Of a stretch of DNA of 64,000 bases, positions 1 to 12,000 are shown piece by piece (within the stretch, counting starts at the first letter, position 1; the number at the start of each line of letters is the position of its first letter). The position numbers were made by a program, and so were the translations under genes. The notes under the pieces are model-generated. The model did not search any database. It was given only the letters and a program-made list of their open reading frames with translations, and was not told the DNA's origin. This DNA comes from Stagonosporopsis chrysanthemi. Its lineage: Eukaryota; Ascomycota; Dothideomycetes; Pleosporales; Didymellaceae. The stretch covers positions 496,001-560,000 of the forward strand of contig JAFISE010000002.1 of the NCBI GenBank assembly GCA_022560025.1, given 5' to 3'.

Positions 1-864
1 ACCGTGCCTTAAACTTCACCTTTACCCATCGTAGCGAAGGCTAAGATCCAGTGAAAGTCTGGCAACACATCAATCGTAACCTGAATCGGGACACAACCTT
101 GTACCCGACGGCAGATCTGGCGCGAATCGGTCGGAAGAAGTCGTCCGATGGCGTCCCAGGATGTCAAGCAGATTGTGCCCCAGGTAGCCGGAAGCACCGA
201 CGCGAGAGCCGTAGCCGCGACCGATGTTCCTGCATGTGTGCTTCGCACGCGATCTCCTCCAACAGTCAAGAGATCGCAAGATCAAACATCGCCCCCAGAT
301 CTGCGGCTGTGCGTGCACCTCATTGGCTATTTTGGGTCACTTAGCACCAAGGAATCTAGATCTCCTGTGTGACGACTCCCCTTCAGGCATGGCGCATCGG
401 TTCATCAGTCAAGCTTCTCGCGATCCCAGACGCGCTTTCATGACAGCACGACCATCGCCACCACGAGAAACTCTCTTTTGCTCGGCCCGTCCCAAACTCG
501 CTCGGAAGTGCGTCCCTGCAGAGATAGCTGGCCAATAAACTGCACGTGTCCTGACAGGGCCCACGTCATAGTTCTGGCGCAGGATCCTGCAGCAAGCATC
601 ACCAGCCTTCAAGCGGATCTCCTCAGTCCCATTCATCAGCGCTCCTTCGGGCTGAGGCGTCTCGATGTAGCTGACGGATGACATGCTAGGGTTCCTTCTA
701 GTGCCAGCGGCCTCGTGCCCTAGAATTTTCGGTGGAACGCTGGATGCTCCCACTGTGCTGTCATGACGCATCGCGGCCTGTAAGGTCCCCGAAAGGCACT
801 CTTTTGCCTATGTGGCCACCGTAATGAGCGATCACGATCTCGATTGCTAGGAGTCGATTCGTCA
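1..864. other. Left-edge region without a supported gene
   Basis: I see no convincing complete gene here. Both strands carry short overlapping open frames with no splice structure I can defend. On the minus strand, near positions 100-240, one frame reads GASGYLGHNLLDILGR, which resembles the glycine-rich start of an NAD(P)-binding Rossmann fold, but the flanking frame soon loses any resemblance to such a protein. The right part upstream of position 865 should hold the promoter and leader of the cryptochrome gene. Confidence 0.4.
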
Positions 865-3062
865 ATGAATCGCTTCTCATTGATGTTACGACGCAGCAGC
901 TCCTGGCCGCTGTGCAACCTCTGCAACCTCTCCCTCTGCTCCTCGTGTTCCCGTCGGTCCTTCAGCACCAGCAGCGACTTCTCGACCATGTCCACAGATA
1001 AACCCCGTATACTCCTGTATATACTGCGCCGCGATGCTCGCCTTTCCGACAATCCAATATTCACAGCTGCCTCACGCTATGTTACGCGTTCGCAAGACCC
1101 GTCGTCGCCCTCTCGTTCAGACTCACGCGCGAGAGACGATTCATTGATCTCCGAGCACCGAGGTGCATCCTTCACCCATCTGCTTCCTGTTTACGTCTTT
1201 CCTGCGCAAGAAATCGAAATTTCCGGCTTCCTTGCGTCTCCGTCCGATAAATCCCCGTACCCAGAAGCGCGTAGCGAACATGCGAAAGTATGGCGTACTG
1301 GGCCTCATCGTACTAGGTTCATCGCAGAGGGGGCTTGGAACCTAAAAGAGCGGCTTGAGGGCTTAGGCTGTGGGTCTGGTCTTCAAATGAGAGTTGGAAA
1401 GACCGCGGATGTTGTCAACAATATTCTTGACTACTATTCGACAGATGGAGGTTCAAAAGGCGAGATTACCGGGGTCTGGATGACCAAGAACGAGTCCGTG
1501 GAAGAAAAAGAGGAGGAACGGAGCGTAGAAGCAGTCACGAAAGAGCATGGAGTCGACTTCAAGCTGTGGCGCGATGAGAAATACTACATCGACGAGTACG
1601 TGTCATCCGCGGTTGCTTCCTTCCTTCCATTCACTATCTAACACGTTCTAGTCGAGACCTTCCTTTCGATGACATCTCAAAACTTCCCAACATATACACG
1701 TCATTTCGAAAATCCGTCGAACCGCTTCGGGACCAACCCCGTGAGACGCTGCCAGCACCCACGCAACTCCCGCCGCTACCGCCCGACATCGCACCTCAGC
1801 AAGGACCCTTCAAGATACCTACAACATTTGATAGCGTGTTGAAAGCACTTTTATTGCCATTCGAGAAAGACCCTTCATTTGGCCTGGCGATGCCACCCAA
1901 ATGGCCTGGTGGTGATGTTAAGTCAGCACACCCCTTCTGCGGAGGCGAATCAGAGGCGCAAAATCGCATATCGTTCCTCATTTCCAGTGGAGCCATGAGC
2001 TCCTATAAAGCCACACGAAATGGCATGCTTGGACGCGACTTCAGCACGAAGCTTTCCGCTTTCTTAGCACAGGGTCACTGCACGGCACGACAGGTGCATT
2101 GGGCGATGGTGGATTTTGAAGACGGAAAAGGAAAAGGCAAAGATGTACCGGGGTACGGAAAGGGGGAGAATGATGGCACAGCAGCCGTTAGGTTCGAACT
2201 GCTGTGGCGAGACTATTTTCACCTGTGCATGCGGAAATTCGGTCCAAAGATGTTTCATCTCTACGGAATTCGCCCGCAGGAAAGTAGAAATAACGAAAAG
2301 CCACCGCCGCCGAAGAACTGGAGGCGCCTCGACAGACCGACGCCGGGTAATGATCCCGCTCGGACAAATGACGCGTTCGCTCGCTTCCGCTCTGGTAGGA
2401 CAGGTGTCGGCCTCATCGACGCGTCAAATCGCGAACTGTTCCTCACAGGCTACACCTCGAATCGCGCACGGCAAAACGTCGCTTCTTTCCTTGCATCACA
2501 TCTCGAGATTGATTGGCGCATTGGCGCAGAATGGTACGAGTGTATGCTTATCGACTACGACGTGCCGAGCAACTGGGGCAACTGGCAATACGTTTCCGGC
2601 GTAGGAAACGACCCACGACAAGGAAGAGTCTTCAATCCTGTAAAGCAGGCACTGGATTACGATCCGCAAGGCGAATACATCAAGGCATGGGTTCCGGAGC
2701 TGCGGGACGTCAAGCTGACGAAACAAGCTGGGCCGCAAGGTAAAGTGGAGGTCGACAAACAGCGATTGATGGGGCTGTATCAGGCGAACAAACTCTCGGA
2801 ATGGGAGAAGGAAAGCTTAGGTCTGAAGGGCGTCGAGTGGGTCGAGAAACCCCTAGTAAACATCAACTTCTCTGTCGGTCGCGGTCGAGGTGGTCCTGGA
2901 CGCGGAGGCACGAAACCGGGCAGAGGTGGAGGTGGTGGAGGAGGACCCGGCCGAGGAGGGTACCGTGGGGGCCAACACCAACAGCACCGTGAGCACAGGA
3001 GAGGTGCTAGTGAGGAGAAGCAGCACGTGGCAAATGGCCCGACGATCGTTAGCAGTTCATAA
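865..3062 (+). CDS. cry: Cryptochrome DASH with presequence-like N terminus and RGG tail
   Basis: Two exons, 865-1595 and 1652-3062, are separated by a 56-bp intron (GTACGT donor, TTCTAG acceptor). The join restores the family motif IDDRDLPF. The product is about 713 residues. It has a photolyase-like alpha/beta domain starting at ILLYILRRDARLSDNP, then the FAD-binding domain with YTSNRARQNVASFL near residue 510 and DYDVPSNWGNWQYVSG near 540. CRY-DASH proteins bind FAD and an antenna pterin, repair lesions in single-stranded DNA and take part in blue-light signalling. The first 40 residues are rich in Ser, Arg and Cys and lack acidic residues, which suggests mitochondrial import; an internal ATG at 988 would give a form without it. 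The last 60 residues contain RGG/GRGG repeats typical of RNA-binding tails in fungal CRY-DASH. An open frame extends upstream to 844 but begins with TTG, so 865 is the first ATG. Confidence 0.93.
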
Positions 3063-3395
3063 TTCTCGGGTATGGTTCAGGACAAGGTGGTTCCGGTGCC
3101 ATGGGGTTGGTAGTTCTAGCGTGAGATTAGCAATTGAGATGATGGTGCACGATTTGAGTAACACAGTGAACGCAAATACACAATTTCTGGTTCTCAATCT
3201 CCAAATCGTTCGTCAGCTCTACACGCTTAGATTTCCTACGTGTCCTGTACCTATGTGTATTCACCCTTCTCCTGTACCATCTGCATCTGGGCGAATCGCA
3301 TCCAACATACACACACATACCCGCGCCTCTTTTCTACACTGTCTACATCCACACTACCCGCACATGAACGTCCTTGCTCACACAGGAGAAGAAAT

Positions 3396-4384
3396 TTAGA
3401 CAGCACCAGGCACCTCCCAGATCTTGGCAAAAGGGTCCTTGTGAGGGTCAGTCCAGCGCTCATACTCCATGCTGTACGACAAGTAGTTCGCGACCTCTTC
3501 GCCATAGATCTTGGCGACCCAAGCCATAGTCACATCAATGCCGGCAGAGATACCACTTGAAGTGAAGATATTACCATCTTCAACCCATCGTGCAGACGGC
3601 ACCCATTCAGTGTTAGGTCCGGTAGAAGTAGCCCAGGCCCAGGCTCGCTTATTCGTGGTAGCTTTCTTACCGTCGAGCACGCCAGCACGGGAGAGGATGG
3701 TTGCGCCGGTGCAGATGGAGATGATGTACTTGAGCTAGAAGGTGATAAGTGATACGTTCTGGGAAATGGTATTCAGGGGTGATGTAAGCGTACCTTGGGG
3801 TAGATCTCCTTCACAAATGCAATCTCTTCTGTCATGTTCTGCCTGGTGCCGCCGCCTCCAGGAACCAGCAGGACCTCGATGTCTTTATCCATGGGCATAG
3901 TATGGTCCATAGGCGGCTTGTGGGGCGATTCAGGTCCATGACCCTCATGGCGGCGCGCATAGCCGTTGCCCCATTCATCATCGTCGCCTTTACCATATCC
4001 ATAAGATGACATCTGATCATGTCCTTTGGTTGGCTTTTCAGGGCAATCCTTTTTCTTGCCAAGGGCATGAGCGAACGTGTTGGTAGGAAGAACTTCCTCG
4101 CCGAAGTAGCTTTTGCCGTGCATGCCCTTGATGGTGGTCCCCACAGGGTCCATGGTCCTACTCAGTAAGGTGAGACTCATCGATGTTTGATTCCCGTAAA
4201 GCATAGAGAGGGTGTTGAGTACGTCAAGTGGGCCAAAGACGTCCAGCGCCTGGAAATGTGGGATCAACAACATGGCGAAGTGAGTTGGAAGCTCAGTGGT
4301 GTTGGTGAACTCGGGCTGTTTTGGAATAGCGGCAAATGCTGAGGAAAAGGTCGCAGCAAGTGGCATCAGGGTAGAGACACGCAT
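3396..4384 (-). CDS. Secreted-looking DJ-1/PfpI family protein
   Basis: Exon 1 is 4384-3794 and exon 2 is 3734-3396. The 59-bp intron (3735-3793, GTACGC donor, TTCTAG acceptor) is in phase 0. The product has 309 residues. It starts with a probable signal peptide (MRVSTLMPLAATFSSAFA). The DJ-1/PfpI fold is shown by HFQALDVFGPLDVLNTL near residue 50, VLLVPGGGGTRQ near 175, and the nucleophile elbow ISICTGA with the expected cysteine near 205. Residues of about 108-168 form an insert rich in Lys, Gly, His, Met and Asp that family members normally lack; it may bind metal, but that is inference. Relatives are glutamine amidotransferase-like hydrolases or isocyanide-hydratase-like enzymes; the substrate here cannot be read from the sequence. 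The gene converges on the cryptochrome gene across a 333-bp spacer. Confidence 0.87.
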
Positions 4385-6054
4385 CTTGAGCTTCTAAAAC
4401 AGTTGGATCGTGTAGAGAAAAGTTAAGATGGGGATGAAGTGTACATGAAAATGAGGACGTTTATGGATCTGATGTTGAACGATGGGCGTTAATGTCGTCC
4501 TTATATGAAGCCTTCGAACGTGAAGACCGTAAAGGTAACCCCGGGAAAAAGAAACCCCACCTTGCAGCCCTGCTTACCATGGCGTCGAACAATATACGGG
4601 TATTGAGGTGCATACACTGGTCCCGCAGAGTGACAGCGCAAATCCGATGAGCAAGTTATGGATTGTGAAACAAGCGCAGACCATATCCTTGCTGTACAGA
4701 ACGTTCTGGTATTACGTGGTGTTGTGTATTCTCTATCAGTTGCTGTTCGATGCTCGGTGGTCGGTAGTTTCTGCTCTCCAGTCCTTCTGTCGGGCCGTAC
4801 GACACACAGAGCTGTTGTCTTTCAATCTTGTGTCTAAATGACCACACTGTTGAGATCTCTTCGGATCGCTTGTTATGTTAGCCAAGATGTAAGGCCGCAG
4901 GTGGGGCGCAGTCGACATGGGCATGGTTGTTTCGTTTTCGCCGACGGAGGGCCTGTCGCTGAGTTGGGTGTTGTTTCGTTTTCACCGACGGAGGGCCTGT
5001 CGCTGAGTTGGGTATCTCGGTGGTCTATCTGTTCCGAGCTGGCCATTAGCTGGCTCAACGACCGAAGTCGCTCACCGACAATTGTGTTTTAGTTGTTCTA
5101 GGCGAGGCTGCCAGTTGTACTGAGATCTAGAGTAAAATGCTCACAATGTAGTGGGCCGAATTTTTGCTCTTTCTGCTTTCTTCAGTCCTCTGTGCACATG
5201 AAGATCTGCTGTCAACAATAGCCTCATTGAAGTAATTGGATTCCAAGGCCACCAATGTTTGCTCTGTTGATTGGTATTGGGATTTACAGTCCCCATTTCG
5301 CCGGGTAACATGACGGGGCCGCACATGTCCAGGGTCGTCGACTCTGCGCGATCTCGGTGCACGGTCGAGGGGTTCTTCCTGGCGCTCCTACGGACTTCCA
5401 TGGTGTTTGAAGGTGTATTCTATGTGTGGCACAGAAACACATCGGCGGCGAAGCTGCGCATCGGGGCTCAAGGGGGCTTGTCAGCCTCGCAGTGGTCCGT
5501 CACAGACGGCAAACAAGACGAAAGACGCGGGTTTCGAAGCAACGTCCTCGATGGTCTTGTTGGCAACTAAAGCTCCATTCCTTCGTTACTGCTCACGTTG
5601 TTGACACAACGGCAGATTGAAACCATGGCCAATAGGAGCGACGGCAAATATAACCACGAGAGGAATGTACGACGGACATGACACTGCAAGTAAAACGCAT
5701 GGGAATGTCAGATGACCGCATCCTGTTCTTGAAGATGGGCATCGTACTGCACGGCGAATGACAGCGCCCGTGGGGTTGGACAGGGTGCGGGTGGATGATT
5801 GCAGACACGGGTTCCTGCCGTGACCGACAGGCCGAGAGCTCAGCTGGGGCAAGCGCAGGTATGACGAAATCTGGAGCGCATGCGTACCATGCCTTGCCTT
5901 GACTTTTCCTTCTTAGTATCAAGCTTCACTTCCGGCAGCTGCAACCTCTCCAACTTTACGCCTCTTGACGTGTGCAGTAGCTGCACCGCACAGTCAGTAC
6001 TGCCTCCGCGAGGTAGCCGCACGTTTCCGCCCTCAATCAATCGCGCGCCCCGCC
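4385..6054. other. Intergenic region between divergent DJ-1 and MFS genes
   Basis: No gene is supported in this 1.7-kb stretch. Short open frames on both strands lack recognisable motifs. The only notable structure is a 44-bp direct tandem duplication (annotated separately). The left end is the promoter and leader of the DJ-1 gene and the right end that of the MFS transporter. Confidence 0.55.
4926..5013. repeat. 44-bp direct tandem duplication
   Basis: Two adjacent 44-bp copies (4926-4969 and 4970-5013) begin GTTGTTTCGTTTTC and end GCTGAGTTGGGT. They differ at a single base (G versus A). Near identity suggests a recent duplication. It lies in the shared upstream region of the DJ-1 and MFS genes. 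Confidence 0.9.
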
Positions 6055-7844
6055 ATGAGCGGCAGGCGGCCTCCCATCGATAAGCGCAAGTCGTCCACGC
6101 TGCACTACCAGACTTTTCCCACGAAACCGCCGACATCACGAGGCCCACGTCAGTCGAACTCGCCGCCCAATGGCGCAGCCAGCGGCTCAGAGCCAGATGA
6201 GCAGCACCATGAGTCACCACTGCCTAAGAAGCAGCTCATCGTGCTGGCCATTATTGCGCTCGCCGAACAGACAGCCCTCAATTCAATCAGTCCATACCTG
6301 CCTGAGATGACAAAGAGCTTTCCAGAGGTCAAAGAAGGTCAGACAGGGTTGTACGTAGGGCTCATTGCCTCGTCGTTTGCTCTCGCGCAGTTTACGACCA
6401 ACTTCTTCTGGGGATGGCTGTCAGACAAGATCGGGAGGAAGCCTGTCATAATCACAGGCACCTTTCTGACTATGCTGTCCTTCCTGGCCTTTGGCTTTTG
6501 CAGAACCTTGTGGCAGGCCGTTCTTGTACAAGCAATCATGGGGATAGTCAACGGCAACTCTGGCGTTGTGTCTACCTGCCTGGGCGAAATTACAGACCGC
6601 AGCAATCAATCTCGAGCTTTCACTTATCTGCCAGTGGTCTACGGCATCGGTGGTATAACTGGACCCATTGTGGGCGGACTCTTGGTATTTTACAAAAATC
6701 CTCTCGACCAAACCAAGACAAACCCGTACCCATATGTACTGCCAAACCTCTTCTCTGCCGCTGTTCTCGGTATTGATTTGGTCGTGTGCATGCTTTTCCT
6801 CGAGGAGAGTTTGGAGGAAGCAAGGAGTCTGCCGCCCCTGGGCAAGAGAATATCAAACCTCTTCACGCGTATGTGGCAGTTCACAAGCTCCACACGACCA
6901 TCATACGTACCTCGGTGGCTACTCAGACAGAAGAGTCATAACTCGCAACACTTGGAAGGTATCGAGGAGGAAGACGAGGATCTGGATGCCGTATCAGATA
7001 CCGATTCTGATGGAGTTGCAGCAGCACTGTTCCCAGAAACTAACGGCGAACTGACAAAGAAGGAGATCCTCAACCGAGATACAATCCTACTTTTGGTGAC
7101 GTATACCATCTTCCAGCTCGCCAACATCTCTTACAATTCGCTGTATCCCATCTTCGCTGAAGATGTAGAGCCGACAGGACGAGGTCTGAAACCTGAGGCA
7201 GTTGGACTCTCGCTATCATTTGCGGGTGCCATTACAATCGTCTTTCAAGTAGGCATATTTGGGAAACTTCGTGGCAAACTTGGCAACAAGGTTGCATACA
7301 GGACCAGTCTGGCCCTATTTGTCGTAGCATTCAGCTTGATGCCTTTTGTAGGCTACAAGAGCAAGCAAGGTAATGCTTGGTTGTGGTTCGAGCTCGGTGT
7401 GGTACTGGTGATCAAGACTATCGCTGGCGTTGGTGGTCTGACAGCTGCGTTGCTTCTGGTAAGACACGGATGGCACCCTGACATTGCTCGCACGACACTA
7501 ACACTTTGAAGATCACCAACTCGGCCCCAGATCACAACGTGCTCGGCACCCTCAACGGTTTGGCGCAAACGCTCTCAGCTGCAGGCCGTGCAGCAGGACC
7601 CTTCATTTCAGGTTCGCTCTTCACAGCAGCAACTAAGATTCAGCCTAAAGGAGAAGCCTTGCCATTCGGCCTCTTTGCCGGCATATCGTTGCTGGGTTTT
7701 TTCCTCAGCTTCGGCATTCGTGGAGACAAACTCGAGGCCGAAGGCTGGAGCGATGACGATGAGGAAGAAGACGAGGACGAAGAAGATGATATTGGTGATG
7801 ATAGGCAACATACAAACGAGCGATCTGGCCTTCTACGCAAGTAA
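6055..7844 (+). CDS. Major facilitator superfamily transporter (DHA1-like)
   Basis: Exons are 6055-7458 and 7512-7844, with a 53-bp phase-0 intron (GTAAGA donor, TTGAAG acceptor). The product has 578 residues. A polar N-terminal tail of about 60 residues precedes the first membrane segment (LIVLAIIALAEQ). Loop 2-3 has the MFS motif WGWLSDKIGRKPVI. About twelve membrane segments are expected, split by a long acidic cytoplasmic loop (EEEDEDLDAVSDTDSDG). The C terminus is strongly acidic (DDDEEEDEDEEDD) and ends RSGLLRK. The layout resembles fungal DHA1 drug:H+ antiporters and YCR023C-type vacuolar transporters; the substrate is unknown. ATG 6055 is preferred because the upstream extension to 5965 shows no conserved features. 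The motif and topology make the family assignment firm. Confidence 0.9.
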
Positions 7845-8937
7845 GCTTGCATCACAATGTACAGACAGGGTTTGCATGGTCCATCGGCACGATTGAGCGC
7901 GGCATTACTTGTGCGTAAATATCTAGAGGACAATTTCCGCAATTATATGCTATGCTTGTTCAGACAAAATCTCACTCTCGCGCTTTCCCACCGCCGTCTA
8001 CTTCTGGTCTGGGTCTCACGGAAACATACATGCGATTGTAAGCGATCTGCCCAATCTGGCAGAATGCCGTGTGGTGGTAGGTGTTAGACACACTAAACGG
8101 CTAAACTCCGATGCTCTGGCTGGAACACGGCTCGTGTCGTCGACCAAACAAGATGCTGCGGAGTGCTCGCCATCCTCAAATTGCCCTGTAAGGCTGCCTG
8201 ACGGCAGTGCAAGCTGGGGCTACAGCTAGTGAAGCTCCGCAGCACCGCCGCCCGGAGAGCGCGACTGTGGACCACCATGTCGAGAAGCAGCACCGATGCC
8301 GTGGCGAGGAGCACACCTTCTGGACCGCGCAAGGTGTGCTGCCAACTCAAAATCTGCATCACGAGCGTCCGTAGCAACCTGCACCACTGCATTAGGTAGG
8401 TTCGAGGCTGGCTACGATGCGCTGTATTCAGAGCCACAAGCGCTGCCTCCGCTGCTGGCCGATGGCGGTGGAGCTCTGTTTGCCAAGAGCAGCTGAGCAC
8501 TATAGATAGATCTAAGTGGCTGCAAAGCGCCTTGCATGCACAACTGGACGCTAGTCATGCTAGATACGGACCTTCTCAGAAATCTTGGCTGCGATGCATC
8601 TCTTCTTGCATCGTGGCGCCGCAAAGTCTCCGCTGAAAGCTGGTCGAGTCCTGCTTGGCTGTGAAGCTTCTACCAGCTTGACTCCTCAGCCCGTGTTCCA
8701 AATAACAGTTCACGGGGAGCACAGGCAGCTGGTAGACCTGGCCGCTCTGTAATTGGCAAGTAAGCGACTGTGCATTGGTGCTGCTGTACGCTGTGCATAC
8801 GCGCAGCATTCAGATAAATCCCAGAATGGCCTGTAAGCAGATCATATTATAGCACGGCGGAGTCCTCGTCTCTCCACTACAAAACCTACGTTCATCTCTA
8901 CAACTTCACTGCTGTAGCACTTTATCAACACACAACA
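7845..8937. other. Intergenic region between MFS and LtrA-like genes
   Basis: I see no supported gene. The overlapping frames at 8093-8809 are low in quality and have no motif. The right end, with ACAACAATGG around the LtrA-like start, is that gene's leader. Confidence 0.5.
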
Positions 8938-11189
8938 ATGGGTTGGAGTTTCCATGGCAAGAAGGTAACAGTGCTTTTTCATCACATGTTTCCGGGCTAA
9001 CATTATACAGAGAGACGTGTATGTTGGCGACATTGACTCGGAAAGACGACATTGTACTGATGTGGCGTAGTGATGCCGAGAAGCATCTTAGACGACTGCA
9101 CAAGACGACGCCGTTCATCGAGTCACCATTGACCGGTGCCGACCAAGAGAATCTCGTCTTCTCGCAACGACATGAAGCCAATTCTGTCGAGCTTTTCTTC
9201 GACTTGTTTTTCGTCGCTAACCTTGCAACGTTTACCGCCTACCACTCCATCAGTGACTTGGATTATTTGCTGGCGTACATTGGGTTCTTCGGTATACTAT
9301 GGGCAACCTGGTTCCAGACCACACTTCATGATGTGAGATTTGCCCGAGATTCAATTTACGAGCGCATCTGCAAGACTATCCAATTCATCACTTTCGTTGG
9401 ACTAGCTCTCGTTGGCTCGTCCTTCAACCCTATAGGAGACAAGACCAACAGCAAGGTAAGCAACCGAGCGTTCCTACTATACTCCAAACTGACAAGATGC
9501 AGAACTTCCTGATTCTTTGCTATGTCTTGGTGATCAGCAGAGGTCTGCTTGCAATTCAGTATGCAGTAGTATTCGTAAGTACAAGCAAACGCTTGACTCT
9601 CCATCCATTGACAGACCGTCTCAGTTCTACACGCGACGAGCTCAGTACTCGAAACTCTACCTGCCTCTTGGTCTGATGATTGCGACCTACAGCATTGCTA
9701 CTGGGATCTTTGGAGGCATGATCCCCTTTTACAGACCCTTTGCCACGGCTCCCCCGGCGTTGTACCTAGTGTGGTATGGAGTTATGGTTGCTGAAGCTAT
9801 CGTTGTCATTGCAATCTCGTGCTGCTGGCGCATGCTTAGTTTCAAGAAGACGCATCTGATGGAACGCATGAGTCTCCTTACGATCATCGTCATCGGTGAA
9901 GGAGCTATTGGTGTCACAAAGACAGTTGGCAGGATTATGGGTAAGGGCGGTCTCGATGTTGAAGGATGTTTCCTGATCATGTGCATCATCGTTATCTTGG
10001 TGAGTATGCTCTAGGTTGCCACTCTTGGAATGCTTGCTGACGTTGTGTTCCATAGGTCTTCACCTGGGCTCTCTACTTTGACAACTTCCCTCACGGTCAC
10101 TATGGAACCATACGACAACAAATCTGGTCCTTGCTGCACTTTCCATTCCAACTGGCCGTTGTCGGCGTGGTGGAGGGCTCGCAGCAGATCGTAATGGCAC
10201 GCTACGTCCTCAAAAGTGTCGCCAAGGGTACAGTTGACCTACACAAAATATGTTACGCAAACCTAGACGGTGCCAAGCTGCGAGACGAACTGATCAAATT
10301 CGCCGGATACTTTAAGTTTGACAACAAGCTCGAGACCATCGACTATTATTCTGAGATCATGTATCATATCGAAAACATTGGCAATGCTACTGGCATTTGT
10401 TCTGCTGCGAACGAAACCATCTACGACGCCAACCCAACCTCTTGGCCAGAGGACTTTTGGTACATCGACAACGCTATTCACAACGGAGTCTACGCCGGCC
10501 TGGGTGTCAAGATGCCTATCGCTAAGCTGAAAGAGTTGTACGACCCCTTCGACATCGCTGAGAAGAGCTGGTGGCTGGTGTATATGTACTTCTGGAGCTG
10601 CTTCTGCGCGCTTTTCCTCTCACTCATCGTGTTCCTCTTCCTCATCCGCCGCCACAAGGTTGACCTTTTCGACTTTGTCTCCGTTATCATTCGTTCCCTG
10701 GTCGTTGGCGCCGGCGGAGCAGCTCTGTGCGTTCTCGTGAACAAGCAAAGAATGGTAGATCTCCTCAACTCGCCAACCATTCTTCCTGTGGCCGTGGTCC
10801 TAATGTTTCTCGTCCTATGCTGCGACAAACTCACCTCGCTCTGGTGCAATCGGCGCCTCATCAAGTCCGGTCAGCCATACGCACTCGAGTTTGAGGAGGA
10901 GCACCACCATAGCGGCCACAACGAGCACGGCGAGGTTCACATGGCCGGTGACGAGGTACATGGAAACATACACCATGGTAGACCGGAGTTGAAGAGCCAC
11001 CGCAAATCGGCTGGCTGGAGTGTCCATGCTGATACTACCGAGCTGTCGAAGGAGGTCACTGAGTATAGTCCTGAGCGCTATAGCGAGGGCGGACACGATG
11101 TAGAGGCAGCTCAGCCACCCCGAAGCCCAAGTCCGCCACAGCCAAAACCTAAACTGGCTTCAAGTGGGTACATGCCTGTCGCGCACTAA
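8938..11189 (+). CDS. LtrA-like polytopic membrane protein, six exons
   Basis: Modelled exons are 8938-8964, 9011-9018, 9071-9455, 9503-9574, 9625-9999 and 10056-11189, giving 666 residues. The domain is low temperature requirement A (LtrA): the signature RHEANSVELFFDLFFVANLA lies near residue 45 and many hydrophobic segments follow. The tail is hydrophilic and rich in His, Glu, Ser and Pro (HHHSGHNEHGE), so probably cytoplasmic. The function of fungal LtrA proteins is unknown. The 5' end is the uncertain part. ATG 8938 has an excellent context, but its first intron (AAG|GTAACA, CTAAC branch, ACAG) leads to a stop unless an 8-nt exon followed by a second intron (GTATGT donor, GCGTAG acceptor) is used; this restores the frame exactly. 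The alternative is a start at ATG 9021. The later introns (47, 50 and 56 bp) are well supported by phase. Confidence 0.85.
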
Positions 11190-11560
11190 CTTGTCACATA
11201 AAGGGTTGATTGGAAAGGAGGCGTTACGACTCTTTATGATTAATGTTACACGAAACTTTCATTCAGTATGATGTTTAGCATACTTGCAGCTTGGTAAAGG
11301 CAGGCAGCAGACTGTACATGAAGGTAACACACTTTATTGAGAATAATGTATTGTTCTCTACGAATTCGACATTACTGTCTTGACAATCGTCCATGCAGCT
11401 GCAAGCCAGAGCAAAAAGAGTTTACATGGTCCAACTCTCCACCGGGCCTGATTATGGCACGCTCAGCTTACAGCTTTTCTATCAGCCACGACGCGATCAC
11501 TTCCCTGACACTTCGGCATGGCCTCAGCATCGCCTTCAAAACCAAAACTACTCTTGATCC
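11190..11560. other. Convergent spacer after the LtrA-like gene
   Basis: This 371-bp stretch lies between the 3' ends of the LtrA-like gene and the first small membrane protein gene. It should contain both 3' untranslated regions. I see no gene in it. Confidence 0.5.
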
Positions 11561-12000
11561 TCAGTGTCCCATTCTAATATCGGCCTGATCAACATGAACA
11601 TAGTAATGAAGGTGATACGCGTTGTCCGGTTGGTGCCGCCGACCGCCTTGATCGTGATATGGCGGTCGACTTGCGTATGTAAGGTGATGTGTATTTTGTG
11701 GAAGCATGGGTTCGGAGACTGTGGGAGTCAGTCATGTTGACCCAAGTAATCAAGAGCAGAAGACATACAGTTGGTTTTGCGACTTCTCCGCAGTTGTGCT
11801 CGCCGGTATATGGTCGGCCAGGTGAGGCTAGCTGCGCAGCAAAGGACTGCTACGATGATAGCTACGAGACCTATGATCGCCTCTGTGGACCAATCGTTCT
11901 CTGAAGACTTGGACAGAGCGTGGTCTCCGGCTATGGTTGGAAGTGCGTATGTGCATGTGAGCCACAGCAGGTATACAGAGCGTACATGGGTGCCAATCAT
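11561..12000 (-). CDS. Small single-pass membrane protein, CC-x5-WP type (copy 1)
   Basis: Exon 1 is 12000-11769 and exon 2 is 11718-11561. The 50-bp intron has a GTATGT donor, an ACTGAC branch and a CCCACAG acceptor, and the phase fits. The product has 129 residues. A signal peptide (YLLWLTCTYALPTIAG) is followed by a short ectodomain, one membrane helix (IIGLVAIIVAVLCCAASLTW) and a basic stop-transfer stretch (YRRAQLRRSRK). The exon-2 tail is rich in His, Tyr, Pro and Gln. I do not recognise the family. The motif CC-x5-WP at the end of the helix recurs in the gene at 13215-13636, which has the same order of parts, so the two look like paralogues. Exon 2 is supported only by splice signals and an open frame. 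The function is unknown. Confidence 0.6.
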
